26,636 bases of DNA from CAZKUN01 sp964555935 (GTDB lineage: Bacteria > Armatimonadota > Zipacnadia > Zipacnadales > VGFC01). Below are positions 7,253 to 15,944 of the stretch, in pieces. The DNA lies in contig CAZKUN010000118.1 of the NCBI GenBank assembly GCA_964555935.1, forward strand, positions 1 through 26,636. The letters run 5' to 3'. Position numbers and translations under genes: made by a program. The notes beneath the pieces were generated by a model. It was not told the DNA's origin, ran no database searches, and was given only the letters and a program-made list of their open reading frames with translations. Each line of letters starts with the position of its first letter. Within the stretch, counting starts at the first letter, position 1.

Positions 7253-9367
7253 TTACGGGTAGTTGACGCTGACAGCGAGATCGCGACACCCCTGCCCCAC
7301 GGAGCGAGCCCGGAGACTCTCCCAGTAGGCCCCACCGACCATGGTGCTGTTCGCCGCGCCAAAGCCGAGCTGATTCGGGTAGCGTCCGCCGCCTTTGAAC
7401 TGCCCGGGGGCATCGATGCGGAGCTCGCCGTCGACGTAGACCTTCAGGTCGTCACCGACTGTCTCAATGCGGTAGTCGTGGAAGTCGTCCGTCGTGTCCA
7501 TGTCGTAGCGAAGGTCGCTGTTGCTCCAGACATCGATGCGGTCTGGCCAGAGTCCCAGCCGCTCGTGAGCGTCGCCGTTGCCAAACAGCACGTAGCTCGA
7601 GTCCGCGACCACCTTTGCGCGGGCCTCGATGACCAGCGGCTCGCCCGGATTCGCGCCCCACGCGTTGCGGTAGTAGTGGTAATCGCCGGAGACCTCGCCG
7701 CGGTCAGCAATGCGTAGGCTCCCATCAATCAGCTCTTCCTCGGTCCGCTCAGAACCAGGGTCACGCGTCCAGGGCGACCCGGGCACTCCATCAGCGGCGG
7801 TCCACTCAATCGTCCACTCGCCTTCGCCAGGGAGTTCCGCGGCCTCAATGGCAATGGAGACCTGGTTGGCGCCCCGCTCGACCCATTCCGGGTCTAGTGG
7901 GAAGTCAATCCAGCCATCCGCAACCGTGCTCTCAGACAGTGCATGGCCATTGAGGGCGACGGTCAGTTGCTCGGGGCGGGTGACCGTCGGCATCTCAAGG
8001 TGCAGCGTGGCCACCGCGCCCTCGCCAAAGTCCTCGCCGATGGGCAGCGTTATCTCAAGCGGCTTGTCGGGCGCGATGCTCATCGGGTAGTTGGGCGTGA
8101 GGAGCGGAACCGTACGGTAGGCGCTGCCGCCTGCGAGGAACGAGTCCGGATTCCCGTCGCGGCACGTCACGAAGTAGAGCTTGTTGAGCGTTGCCATTGT
8201 GGCCGGGTCGCCGATCTCGGCGAACACGGGTCCGTTCGGGTTGAAGTAATTGAACAGATGGATGCCGTCCGCACCGGCGGCCCAAGCGTTCATGGCGCGG
8301 CCTCGGTAGCTCTCGATGGAGCCCCGCTTGAACCGCGTCTCGCCGCGCACGCGCGAGTCGCTGATGCATGGGTAGACGGGCACGTCGTATCTGTGCCCGA
8401 GGTCCACGCTGTAATCCCACGGGTTCAGGCGGAAGTAGCAGGTCGTGTGGAGGATATCGACGAGCCCGTCCTCCAGCCACGTCTCGATATCGAAGCCCAT
8501 CTCGCGGCAGTACTCGACCGAGTCGGGGACGCGCACGGTGACGAGGATCGGACGGCCGCGCTTGAGCCCCTCCTCCTCCGTCATCTCGCGGATGCGCCGC
8601 ATGAGGCCGGTCATCATCTCGCGCTCTTCATCGCTTGCTTTGCCACCGTTGGCGACGCTCGCGAAGTAGCAGAGGTGTCGGAAGTAGTCGAGTTCCACGC
8701 CATCGACGTCGTAGTTCTGACAGACCTCCTCGATGTAGCCAAAGGCGAGGTCGCGGATCTCCTGGCGCGCGTAATCAACGGAACTCCATCGCCCGATCCG
8801 CGTGCGCTTGACGTGATCGCCAACGAGCCAGTCCGGATGATCGACCTTCAAGGGCGGGTAGAGCAGATATGGCTTCTCTGGCGTGTGCGCGGTGTCATGC
8901 GTATCGTTCATGCGCATCGACCAGAAGACTTCCATCGCGTTCTCGTGCGCGTAGTCCGTCACCGCCTGCAGGCAGTCCGTGCCCGCATCGATCATCTCCT
9001 GGCTCACGTTGCGCCTGTCGGGCAAGATTCCGTAGTCGGCCGACTGGCGCGTCAGGACCGTGCCGACCTTGGTGTCGTGCGTGAAGTGGCTGAATCCCGA
9101 GCTGATCGTGCAGTAGGCAATGGCGTCCACATGCTTGCCGGCCAGCGCGGTGGTGCGCTGAGCGAGGAAACTCTCGGTAGTCAGCTCCGCATCGCCCGGG
9201 AAATAGAGCACATCGCAGCCATCGTTGTTGGCGATGATCCTCCGCGGCTGGTGCGCGAGCGCCGAACGCTGCTCGCGGAGTTCGTCCAGCGTCAGGCCCT
9301 GCGCGGCGCACAGCGACACGCTCGCGGCAAGGACGCACAGCCCCGTCCCAATTGCTCTGGCAGACAT
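7253..9367 (-). CDS. Exported GHL10-type glycoside hydrolase-like protein with C-terminal lectin-like domain
   Basis: 704 aa. Signal peptide MSARAIGTGLCVLAASVSLCAAQ. Residues about 40-390 look like the glycosyl-hydrolase-like 10 TIM barrel: HPDWLVGDH, then DYARQEIRDLAFGYIEEV, then the strand YDVDGVELDYFRH (about 221-232) whose Asp/Glu residues are candidate catalytic acids. A beta-sandwich linker follows (about 400-540). The C-terminus (about 545-700) resembles a concanavalin/LamG-like domain: EARAKVVADSSYVLFGNGD, YRIETVGDDLKVYVDGEL. Some 3-keto-disaccharide hydrolase (DUF1080) domains share that fold, so a catalytic role for the C-terminus is a less likely alternative. Start ATG 9367 has AGGAG at 9376-9380, 8 nt upstream. 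Substrate unknown; the neighbouring divergent DUF4838 gene suggests a shared promoter region and target. Confidence 0.85.
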   Translation of the reverse strand: MSARAIGTGLCVLAASVSLCAAQGLTLDELREQRSALAHQPRRIIANNDGCDVLYFPGDAELTTESFLAQRTTALAGKHVDAIAYCTISSGFSHFTHDTKVGTVLTRQSADYGILPDRRNVSQEMIDAGTDCLQAVTDYAHENAMEVFWSMRMNDTHDTAHTPEKPYLLYPPLKVDHPDWLVGDHVKRTRIGRWSSVDYARQEIRDLAFGYIEEVCQNYDVDGVELDYFRHLCYFASVANGGKASDEEREMMTGLMRRIREMTEEEGLKRGRPILVTVRVPDSVEYCREMGFDIETWLEDGLVDILHTTCYFRLNPWDYSVDLGHRYDVPVYPCISDSRVRGETRFKRGSIESYRGRAMNAWAAGADGIHLFNYFNPNGPVFAEIGDPATMATLNKLYFVTCRDGNPDSFLAGGSAYRTVPLLTPNYPMSIAPDKPLEITLPIGEDFGEGAVATLHLEMPTVTRPEQLTVALNGHALSESTVADGWIDFPLDPEWVERGANQVSIAIEAAELPGEGEWTIEWTAADGVPGSPWTRDPGSERTEEELIDGSLRIADRGEVSGDYHYYRNAWGANPGEPLVIEARAKVVADSSYVLFGNGDAHERLGLWPDRIDVWSNSDLRYDMDTTDDFHDYRIETVGDDLKVYVDGELRIDAPGQFKGGGRYPNQLGFGAANSTMVGGAYWESLRARSVGQGCRDLAVSVNYP

Positions 9368-9560
9368 ATCCGACGCTCCTATCGGTCTCAGATGTCGTAG
9401 TCCCCGTGAGTCACAGGTTGTTCGCGACCGGTCAGGTGATTCCCTCGCGCAACTCCGCGGCCATAGTCGCCCTTTGTCAGAACCATCGCAGGGGCGGCGA
9501 CGCCCGGAGACGAAGGGCGGCCCTCACGAATGCCTACGCCGTGACGGAGGAGTTGGCCTC
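9368..9560. other. Divergent intergenic region (GHL10-type / DUF4838)
   Basis: 193 nt with starts facing outward on both sides, so it should carry two promoters. No clear -35/-10 pair is visible. It holds AGGAG (9376-9380) for the left gene and GGAGGAG (9546-9552) for the right gene. A short palindrome GACCGGTC lies at 9426-9433 and a small hairpin GGGCG-GCGA-CGCCC, with a GNRA-type loop, at 9492-9505. Both are short enough to be chance. Confidence 0.45.
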
Positions 9561-11828
9561 ATGTGTGGACTAACGCCGGCCATTGCCTTGACGTGCGCCG
9601 TCGGACTTACTTCGATAGCAGACGCAGCCATCACCCTCGCCCGGGACGGGCAGACAGAATACCGCATCGTCGTGGCCGGCGACGCGATTGCCCCCGAACG
9701 ATACGCGGCCGAGGAGTTGAGCCGATTCCTGGCGGAGTCGACGGGCGCTGAGTTCCCGATTGTCGGTCCAGAAGAGGCCGGAGAGGGCCCGCTGATTCTG
9801 GTTGGTCAGGGCGAGCGCGCGGGCGACACTACGGCTCTGGGTACTGACGGGCTGATGGTGCGGACGCAGGGGCAGGACCTCATCCTGGCGGGAGGGGTGC
9901 CGCGCGGGACGCTCTACGCGGTCTACGACTTCCTCGAGGATGTCGTGGGATGCCGGTGGTGGTCGCCCAGCGCGAGCTTGATTCCCCACCACGCGCGCCT
10001 GACGGTGCCAAAGCTGAACGTCCGCGAGCTGCCTGCCATGGAGTACCGCGAGCCATTCTTCTCCGAGCAGCGCGAGCCCGAGTGGGCTGTGAGGAACCGG
10101 ACGAATGGACATTCCCAATTGCTGGAGGAAGTCCACGGCGGCAAGCAGACCTACAAGGGCTTCGTGCACACGTTCTATGACCTCGTGCCGCCGAATGAGC
10201 ACTTCGAGACGCACCCGGAGTGGTATAGCGAGATTGAGGGCGAGCGATCGGCCGAACACACCCAGCTCTGCCTGACCAACGACGAGATGCTCGCCGCGAT
10301 GATCGAGCGCGTCAACAGTTGGCTGCGCGAGAGCCCCGAGGCGACGATCATCTCGGTCTCGCAGAACGACTGGCACGGCCGGTGCGAGTGCGAGCCGTGC
10401 AAGGCCCTCGAGGAGGAGGAGGGCTCGCCGAGCGGCCCCGTCCTGCGCGTCGTGAATGCCGTCGCGGAGGCTATTGAGGACGAGTTTCCACACGTCGCGG
10501 TTAGCACGCTGGCCTACCAATACACGCGCAAGCCGCCGCTGCACGTGAAGCCACGCGAGAACGTCATCGTGCGCCTCTGCAGCATCGAATGCTCATTCAG
10601 CCAGCCACTCGACAGCGAGGCGAACCAGACATTCGCTGACGACATTCGCGGCTGGGCCGAGATCTGCGATCGGCTGTATGTGTGGGACTACGTGACCAAC
10701 TTCAGCCACTATCTCTGCCCGCACCCAAACCTCCGCGTGCAGGGGCCGAACATCCGCTTCTTCGCAGCAAACGGGGTCAAGGGGCTGTTCGCGCAGGGGC
10801 TCCATGGGCACAACTCCCAGGGCCACGATTTCGCGGACCTGAAGGCGTGGGTCATCGCGAAGCTCATGTGGGATCCCAGCCTCGATGACCAAGCGCTGAT
10901 CGACGAGTTCCTGGTCGGCTACTACGGCAACGCGGCCACGGCGATGCGCGAGTACATCGAAATGATGCACGACGCGTGCGAGGAGAGCGGCGACTACCTC
11001 GCGTGCTTCTCGCCGAACACAGCCGCGCTCCTGAACATGGAGACGCTGGCGGAGGCGGACAGGATCTTCGACAGCGCCGAAGCCGCGGTGGAGGATGATG
11101 CGGACGCTCTCGACCGCGTGCGAATGGCGCGACGGACAATCGACTACGTCTGGGTCTCGCGGTATCACGAGATGCAGCAGCGAGCGAAGTGGACGGGCGC
11201 CGACTGGCTTGGCCCCAAAGACTACGACCGAGCGACGCGGAGACTCGTCTCGTTCCTGAACGAGCACGACGTCGGCCTCGTGAACTTCCACACGACCGTT
11301 GATGAGTGGGCCCAGGCCCTCGCGAGCGTCCGGCGCAGGGAAAGCGGCCCGCCGCCGGGATGCGAGGATCTTCCGCCCACGGAGTATCTGGACATGCAGG
11401 ACCATGGCTTCGCGATCGGTAGTCGCCCGGAGTGGGCGAAGATCGTGGAAGACGATGAGGCCTCCGACGGAGCGGCGGTGATGATGCCGGGCGATCACCG
11501 GCAGTGGGCGACGCAGCAGTGGCTGCGCGTGCCTCCAGGCACGAAGGCGGCCGACGCCGAGTGGACATGTTACGCGGTCATCAGGTGCGAGACGACCGGC
11601 GCTGAGGGCCAGGCCTTCAGCTTCGGACTGTATGACACGATCAACAAGAAGGGCATCGGTGGCGGCAGCGTCGGTGTAGACGAGATCGAGGACGCGGATT
11701 ACCACGTGTACGAGATGGTCACGTCAACCCTCGCTGAGGGGATGTACCTGTGGATCGCGCCACCAGAGAACCCGGAGAACGTGAAAGCCGTCTGGGTGGA
11801 CCGAATCTTCCTGCGGAGGGCCGAGTAG
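9561..11828 (+). CDS. DUF4838-domain protein, exported
   Basis: 755 aa. Start ATG 9561 has GGAGGAG 8 nt upstream and opens a signal peptide-like MCGLTPAIALTCAVGLTSIADA; the longer open frame upstream overlaps the divergent gene and is not real. Residues about 22-160 resemble the small alpha/beta domain that precedes the barrel in GH20 and alpha-glucuronidase-type enzymes (APERYAAEELSRFLAESTGAEFPIV, TLYAVYDFLEDVVGCRWWSP). DUF4838 follows, with ISVSQNDWHGRCECEPC holding C275-x-C277-x-x-C280. The last 150 residues look like a beta-sandwich, perhaps carbohydrate binding. DUF4838 has no reaction I can state with confidence; its companions in polysaccharide loci suggest a glycosidase. A second DUF4838 gene lies at 16969-19383. 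Confidence 0.9.
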   Translation: MCGLTPAIALTCAVGLTSIADAAITLARDGQTEYRIVVAGDAIAPERYAAEELSRFLAESTGAEFPIVGPEEAGEGPLILVGQGERAGDTTALGTDGLMVRTQGQDLILAGGVPRGTLYAVYDFLEDVVGCRWWSPSASLIPHHARLTVPKLNVRELPAMEYREPFFSEQREPEWAVRNRTNGHSQLLEEVHGGKQTYKGFVHTFYDLVPPNEHFETHPEWYSEIEGERSAEHTQLCLTNDEMLAAMIERVNSWLRESPEATIISVSQNDWHGRCECEPCKALEEEEGSPSGPVLRVVNAVAEAIEDEFPHVAVSTLAYQYTRKPPLHVKPRENVIVRLCSIECSFSQPLDSEANQTFADDIRGWAEICDRLYVWDYVTNFSHYLCPHPNLRVQGPNIRFFAANGVKGLFAQGLHGHNSQGHDFADLKAWVIAKLMWDPSLDDQALIDEFLVGYYGNAATAMREYIEMMHDACEESGDYLACFSPNTAALLNMETLAEADRIFDSAEAAVEDDADALDRVRMARRTIDYVWVSRYHEMQQRAKWTGADWLGPKDYDRATRRLVSFLNEHDVGLVNFHTTVDEWAQALASVRRRESGPPPGCEDLPPTEYLDMQDHGFAIGSRPEWAKIVEDDEASDGAAVMMPGDHRQWATQQWLRVPPGTKAADAEWTCYAVIRCETTGAEGQAFSFGLYDTINKKGIGGGSVGVDEIEDADYHVYEMVTSTLAEGMYLWIAPPENPENVKAVWVDRIFLRRAE

Positions 11829-11831
11829 GAG

Positions 11832-12689
11832 TCAAAGGACTCGGAACGCGACGTCGAGGCACCGCTGCTCCAGCGCTTCATCACCGGCCCGCGCCATCAG
11901 GCCAAGAAAGCCGTACGGGTACTTGATGCAGTGGCCAAGGGTTGGGTCATGCCCTCGTCGCTTATCCCAGTAAGCGCGGGTGAGTGGGCCCTGCGGCATC
12001 GGCCCATGCTCGGTGTATTGCTTGTCGGTGTCGAGCGGCCCCATGCGCGCGCGCTTGACGTACTGCTTCAGCGCTCCCGTGGCCGTCCGAGCCAAGTCCT
12101 CATGCCCCGCCTCGCGCAAGTCGATCACCGCGCGCCCAACGGTCAGCATGTGCCCCGTCCAGCCCTGCCCGCGACCGATGAACGCCTCTGCCGAGCGGAC
12201 GTATTCCCTCAGGACGGACTCCGCAAGAGACTCGGTTGACCCTAGATCCGGGAACGCATCGTCATCGTCGATCGAGATGTCCATTGGCGTATCGAAGGCC
12301 TCGACCAGCTTGACGATCCCAGCCACGCGCGACGGCGTGATTGCCTCGGGCATTTCGCGCAGCGCCTTTAGGGCCAACGATGGGAAGATGACGTTGTGAC
12401 CGACCATCCGCAGGTCGCCAACGTTGGCCGCGACAGCATCGATGAGACCCGCGAGCAGACTGTCGTCGGGAACTTCATCCGGCAGGGGAGCGCAGAGGTC
12501 GGTCGGGGCCCAGTACCGATCAACGATCGCACCGATGGTCTCCGACACGCCCTCCTCAACCGATTCCTCAGCGCACATGAAGTAGGCAGAGACCATCGCA
12601 GCGCCTCGATGCCCATCCGCGAAGTAGTCCATCGCGTGGGCGCGAGCCAGCGCGTCGAGCCCCATCCGAAGGTGCGAGCGGTCAATCAT
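11832..12689 (-). CDS. Unrecognised helical protein with repeated Gly-His pairs
   Basis: 285 aa, last gene of the array, no signal peptide, so probably cytoplasmic. I do not recognise the family. It appears largely alpha-helical. Gly-His pairs occur at 26-27 (DGHRGAA), 97-98 (GHNVIFPSL), 179-180 (GWTGHML), 195-196, 246-247 and 252-253 (GHCIKYPYGFLG); H27, H98, H180 and H253 are spaced 71 to 82 residues apart. This could be a repeated helical unit, a toroid, or a metal-binding site. A run DISIDDDDAFPD lies at about 137-148. Start ATG 12689 has AAGGAGG at 12700-12706, 10 nt upstream; the open frame continues to 13076 but that part overlaps the GH18 gene in another frame. It starts 22 nt after the GH18 stop and ends 3 nt from the convergent DUF4838 gene. 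Confidence 0.8.
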   Translation of the reverse strand: MIDRSHLRMGLDALARAHAMDYFADGHRGAAMVSAYFMCAEESVEEGVSETIGAIVDRYWAPTDLCAPLPDEVPDDSLLAGLIDAVAANVGDLRMVGHNVIFPSLALKALREMPEAITPSRVAGIVKLVEAFDTPMDISIDDDDAFPDLGSTESLAESVLREYVRSAEAFIGRGQGWTGHMLTVGRAVIDLREAGHEDLARTATGALKQYVKRARMGPLDTDKQYTEHGPMPQGPLTRAYWDKRRGHDPTLGHCIKYPYGFLGLMARAGDEALEQRCLDVAFRVL

Positions 12690-12711
12690 GCCGATCTCGC
12701 CTCCTTGTCGG

Positions 12712-13812
12712 CTACTCGGCTCGCGGCGAAGGCCACTGGGCGGCGGCCGCCTCGATGAGCGGGTGCGAGTCATCCTCCATCCGATCGTGCCCGATCTGCC
12801 AGAAGAACACGCCCGCGAAGCCCTCGTCGCGCGCCCATTTCGACTTCTCCCCCATCGACTCGGGATCGTCGATGCCCATGAACCGCGTGCGATCCGCCGA
12901 CCAGTAGCAGGGGACGCGGCCCTCCTCGTCGGCTTCTCGCTCCCAGCCCTGCTCCAGGAGGCCTGCAAGTCCCGAGTAGGCGAGCGATCCGGCGTGTTTG
13001 GGGGCCTGGACATCCCCCACGCGCTCGCCAACCTCGAAGTTCGTGAAGATCCACCCGTAGAGCGGGAAGCCAACAACGAGCTTCTCGCGCGGCATACCCC
13101 GGTCGACCCACCACTGCATGTGTCCGGCGGTTGACGCGCGGCCAGGGTCTTTGCTGGTGGGGAAAAGCGGCGCGTTCTGGCCCGCGGTCGCCGACGGCCA
13201 GTTGCCGCTCATGTCGTAGCACATAACGTTGACGAAATCCATGGTCTCGGCCATGGCGCTCACGTCGAGCCACTGATTGGGGATCACCGCGGCCGTCAAC
13301 TCGTAACGCTTGCCGGTCTCCGCGCCGAGGTCGTCGAGTTCGCCGCGCAGGCGTCGGATGAACGCTGCGTGGAGATCGCGCTCATTGGCATTGCCGGGGT
13401 GCTCCCAATCGAGGTCGACGCCGTCGTAGTCGTGCTCCCGGACCAGGTCGATGAGGGCGGAAATGTAGAGATCGGTCGCGGCCGAGTCGCTGGTCAGCGC
13501 CGTGAAACTGTGAGCCGCCGAGGCCAGCACGCGAACGCCGGCGTCGTGGGCGGACCCGGTCAGTACGGAGCTGGGCATATTTCCCTGGAGCGCCAAGGCG
13601 CCGTCGTCGGTGTGGTGTACGAAGGCGTGGCAGATGTGGGTGAACAGGCTGTAGTCGATCCCGGCGGGCGGCATCGTTTCGCCACCCCACGAGCCATAGT
13701 AGCCCATGAAGACGTGGGGGCGCGTCTCTCGCATGGCGTCCTCATCCTGCCCAGCTGATGTCGCCGAGGCGACGGCAACCGCAACGCACAGGGCCAACAC
13801 CTGCGAGCGCAT
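12712..13812 (-). CDS. Exported GH18 glycoside hydrolase (chitinase-like)
   Basis: 366 aa from ATG 13812. Signal peptide MRSQVLALCVAVAVASATSAG. The GH18 barrel shows the full catalytic motif D130-G-V-D-L-D-W-E137, with E137 as the proton donor, the later strand NVMCYDMSG, and the barrel-closing Trp in GVFFWQIGHD. These enzymes use substrate-assisted catalysis on N-acetylglucosamine-containing glycans. The upstream strand that in chitinases reads SxGG is here VLASAAHSFTAL, so the first subsite may differ. There is no carbohydrate-binding or LysM module. An in-frame ATG at 13818 is an alternative, but GGAGGG sits directly against it, whereas it is 6 nt from 13812. Chitin, peptidoglycan or a host N-glycan are all possible substrates. 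Confidence 0.93.
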   Translation of the reverse strand: MRSQVLALCVAVAVASATSAGQDEDAMRETRPHVFMGYYGSWGGETMPPAGIDYSLFTHICHAFVHHTDDGALALQGNMPSSVLTGSAHDAGVRVLASAAHSFTALTSDSAATDLYISALIDLVREHDYDGVDLDWEHPGNANERDLHAAFIRRLRGELDDLGAETGKRYELTAAVIPNQWLDVSAMAETMDFVNVMCYDMSGNWPSATAGQNAPLFPTSKDPGRASTAGHMQWWVDRGMPREKLVVGFPLYGWIFTNFEVGERVGDVQAPKHAGSLAYSGLAGLLEQGWEREADEEGRVPCYWSADRTRFMGIDDPESMGEKSKWARDEGFAGVFFWQIGHDRMEDDSHPLIEAAAAQWPSPRAE

Positions 13813-13818
13813 GGGCAT

Positions 13819-13824
13819 CCCTCC
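13819..13824 (-). promoter_or_regulatory. Ribosome binding site deciding the GH18 start
   Basis: On the minus strand GGAGGG is followed directly by ATG 13818 and then, 6 nt on, by ATG 13812. Only the second has workable spacing, so translation should begin at 13812. Confidence 0.8.
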
Positions 13825-13844
13825 GGAGCGTCGACGAGAGGCTC

Positions 13845-15932
13845 CTACTCATCTCCCGGCACGAACTGAACCGCATCGACGATCACGTGACCATCGGTGT
13901 CTTCGTTTGAGATGGTCACCACCGCGCGGCGGGCGAACTCGAAAGCGCCGAGCGATGTGAACGCGTCGTCGATGGCTGGCTTCTCGCGCTGGTTCACGGA
14001 CACGGTCTCAGACCCGTCCGCGTGCTCGATGGTGATGGGCACGTTGGACGCCCGATTGTCGCCCGCCGAGTAGCAGACCCGCACCTCATACCGTCCGCTC
14101 TCAGGAAGCCGAGCCTCGAAACGAGCCGTCTTCGTCCCCTTGTCCGCATCGTCATCGTGCCGGTAGCCGAGATTGACGTACGGGCTGATGACCGCACTGT
14201 CTTTCCAGTCGCCGGTCAACTCCGCGTCCGCGTCATCGACGACGATGCCCTCGAGCGATTTGGCGTCGAGGACACGAACAACACGCCTGGGCCCTGTCCA
14301 CTCGAGGACCTGCCCGTCGTCGAGCAGACGCTCGCGGAGGCGCTCGTAGTCGATTCTTTGGACCGCGACCTCCTCCTCGATGGCATGGACCGCGGCAGTC
14401 GCCGCGGATTGGCCGGTGGCCATGAACACGGGCTCCATGCGGATCGAGCCGAAGGCCATGTGTGACGCCGAGAGGCAGACCGCCACGAGGAGATTGTTGC
14501 ACTCTCCCGGCGTAGGAACGATGGACTGGTAGCTGACCGGGTAGGGCGAGAACCCTCCGACCTCCACATCGCCCTCGTTGCGGACGTGGCCCTCAGCCGT
14601 GACGTAACGCTGCGTGTTGTGTGAGTCCATGCCGTAGGCTCCGAGCGCGATCGGGTCTTCCGCGACGACGCTCCCCCGACAGTTGTGTTCGGTCATGACA
14701 TAGCCGCTAACCATCCGCCGGGCCTCGCGGATGTAGAGTTGGTGCGGCCAGTTGCCGTTGTCGACGAACTCGTCCTTCGGCAGCCCCCAGTTGCGCACCC
14801 ACGCTTGGTTCGATTCCGGCACGCGCTCATCGTTGGCGAGAAACCACATCAGGCCCTGCTGATAGGTCTTGTGCTCGTCGATGATGCGCTCGCGCGTCTC
14901 GTAATCTCCATCGGGGTAATCGTAGTTCATCCCGATGTTGTCGCTGGCGAAGGCGCCATTGTTGTTGGTGTCGGACTTGCGATTTGGCATCATCTGGTGG
15001 TTGCCGAACACGTCAAAGCGGCCGCCCTGAAGGTAGCGAAGCAGCAGCTCATACTGCAGCGGATCGTACCCATCGGGTTTGGGGAACGGGACCCGGTTCT
15101 CGGGCGCATCCGTCAGGCACATGCGGAAGCAGTAGGCCTGGACGCGGTGATCGCCCGTGCCATCCTCGGGCGGTTGCTCCGAACTGATGCGCGGGAGCAA
15201 TCCGCTATCCGGGTCGTCAGGAGTCACGTAAGGGCTGACCGGGAACTCGAACTGATGGTACCGGTCATGCGCAACCTGAACGCCGTTGAGCGTCTCGCCA
15301 TACGTCGCGTTCGACTCGCGGCCGACGTGGTACCTCGCGCCGGCTTCGGCCATCAAGTCGCCTTCGTAGGTGGCATCGATGAACATGGCGCCCCGGAACA
15401 CGCGCCCCGATTCCATGTGGATTGCGCTGATCCGGCGCTTCTTCTTGCGGACGCCGCCGTCGAGGTCCAGCCGCTCGGAGAAGACGACTGGGACGTCATG
15501 CGATGCGAGCATGGCCTCGAAGATCTCCTCGGCCGCGTGCGGCTCGAAGGTCCACATTGTCTCGTCATTGGCGGTGCGACGGCGCAGACGCTCGAGATAC
15601 TCATCGCGCGTCTGCTGCCGCCACGCCGACGTGTCGTTATAGTAATCATAGACGCCACTGTAGAACTCGCGCGAAATCCCGCCGATGGCGGCTTTGTTGC
15701 CGATGTCGGTGGCGCCCAGACCACCAGAAGTCAGCCCGCCGAGGTGGGTGCCGGGCTCGACGAGCACGACCGTCTTGCCCATGCGAGCCACTTGAATCGC
15801 AGCGGCGACGCCGGAGGATGTTCCACCATACACGACGACGTCATACCGGTCAGTTGGCGCGCCAATGGCGCCAGTTGCCGATGCCATGTGGATCACCGCC
15901 ATGCAGAGCGCAGTCTTCAGCAAGCGTCTCAA
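13845..15932 (-). CDS. Exported FAD-dependent oxidoreductase with C-terminal beta-sandwich
   Basis: 695 aa. It starts at TTG 15932, supported by GAGGAG 6 nt upstream and by the resulting signal MRRLLKTALCMAVIHMASA. The FAD-binding Rossmann loop follows in RYDVVVYGGTSSGVAAAI (G36-G37-T-S-S-G41), then VVLVEPGTHLGGLTSGGLG and a second FAD segment FIDATYEGDLMAEAGARY. This matches the FAD_oxidored group found in sugar-degrading loci of planctomycete-like bacteria, whose substrate is mostly unknown. Residues about 560-693 (FEARLPESGRYEVRVCYSAGD, then VNQREKP, ending VIVDAVQFVPGD) look like a golvesin/xanthan-lyase-type beta-sandwich. RR followed by LLK could be Tat or Sec; Tat would suit a cofactor loaded in the cytoplasm. 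The ThuA-like stop is 10 nt upstream. Confidence 0.92.
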   Translation of the reverse strand: MRRLLKTALCMAVIHMASATGAIGAPTDRYDVVVYGGTSSGVAAAIQVARMGKTVVLVEPGTHLGGLTSGGLGATDIGNKAAIGGISREFYSGVYDYYNDTSAWRQQTRDEYLERLRRRTANDETMWTFEPHAAEEIFEAMLASHDVPVVFSERLDLDGGVRKKKRRISAIHMESGRVFRGAMFIDATYEGDLMAEAGARYHVGRESNATYGETLNGVQVAHDRYHQFEFPVSPYVTPDDPDSGLLPRISSEQPPEDGTGDHRVQAYCFRMCLTDAPENRVPFPKPDGYDPLQYELLLRYLQGGRFDVFGNHQMMPNRKSDTNNNGAFASDNIGMNYDYPDGDYETRERIIDEHKTYQQGLMWFLANDERVPESNQAWVRNWGLPKDEFVDNGNWPHQLYIREARRMVSGYVMTEHNCRGSVVAEDPIALGAYGMDSHNTQRYVTAEGHVRNEGDVEVGGFSPYPVSYQSIVPTPGECNNLLVAVCLSASHMAFGSIRMEPVFMATGQSAATAAVHAIEEEVAVQRIDYERLRERLLDDGQVLEWTGPRRVVRVLDAKSLEGIVVDDADAELTGDWKDSAVISPYVNLGYRHDDDADKGTKTARFEARLPESGRYEVRVCYSAGDNRASNVPITIEHADGSETVSVNQREKPAIDDAFTSLGAFEFARRAVVTISNEDTDGHVIVDAVQFVPGDE

Positions 15933-15938
15933 TCTCGG

Positions 15939-15944
15939 CTCCTC
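15939..15944 (-). promoter_or_regulatory. Ribosome binding site overlapping the ThuA-like stop
   Basis: Minus-strand TGAGGAG: TGA (15945-15943) ends the ThuA-like gene, and GAGGAG (15944-15939) is the Shine-Dalgarno for TTG 15932 with a 6-nt spacer. A ribosome ending the first gene would sit on the start of the second, so the two are probably coupled and made in fixed ratio. Confidence 0.85.

Noticed and set aside
7943..9400. + strand open frame of 485 codons opposite the GHL10-type gene
   Set aside because: Antisense shadow: no domain, composition typical of reverse-strand reading, and it covers the signal peptide and start of a well-supported gene.
9225..9560. N-terminal extension of the DUF4838 gene into the divergent gene
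   Set aside because: It would overlap the divergent gene's signal peptide region, reads as low-meaning sequence, and GGAGGAG plus a signal peptide mark ATG 9561.
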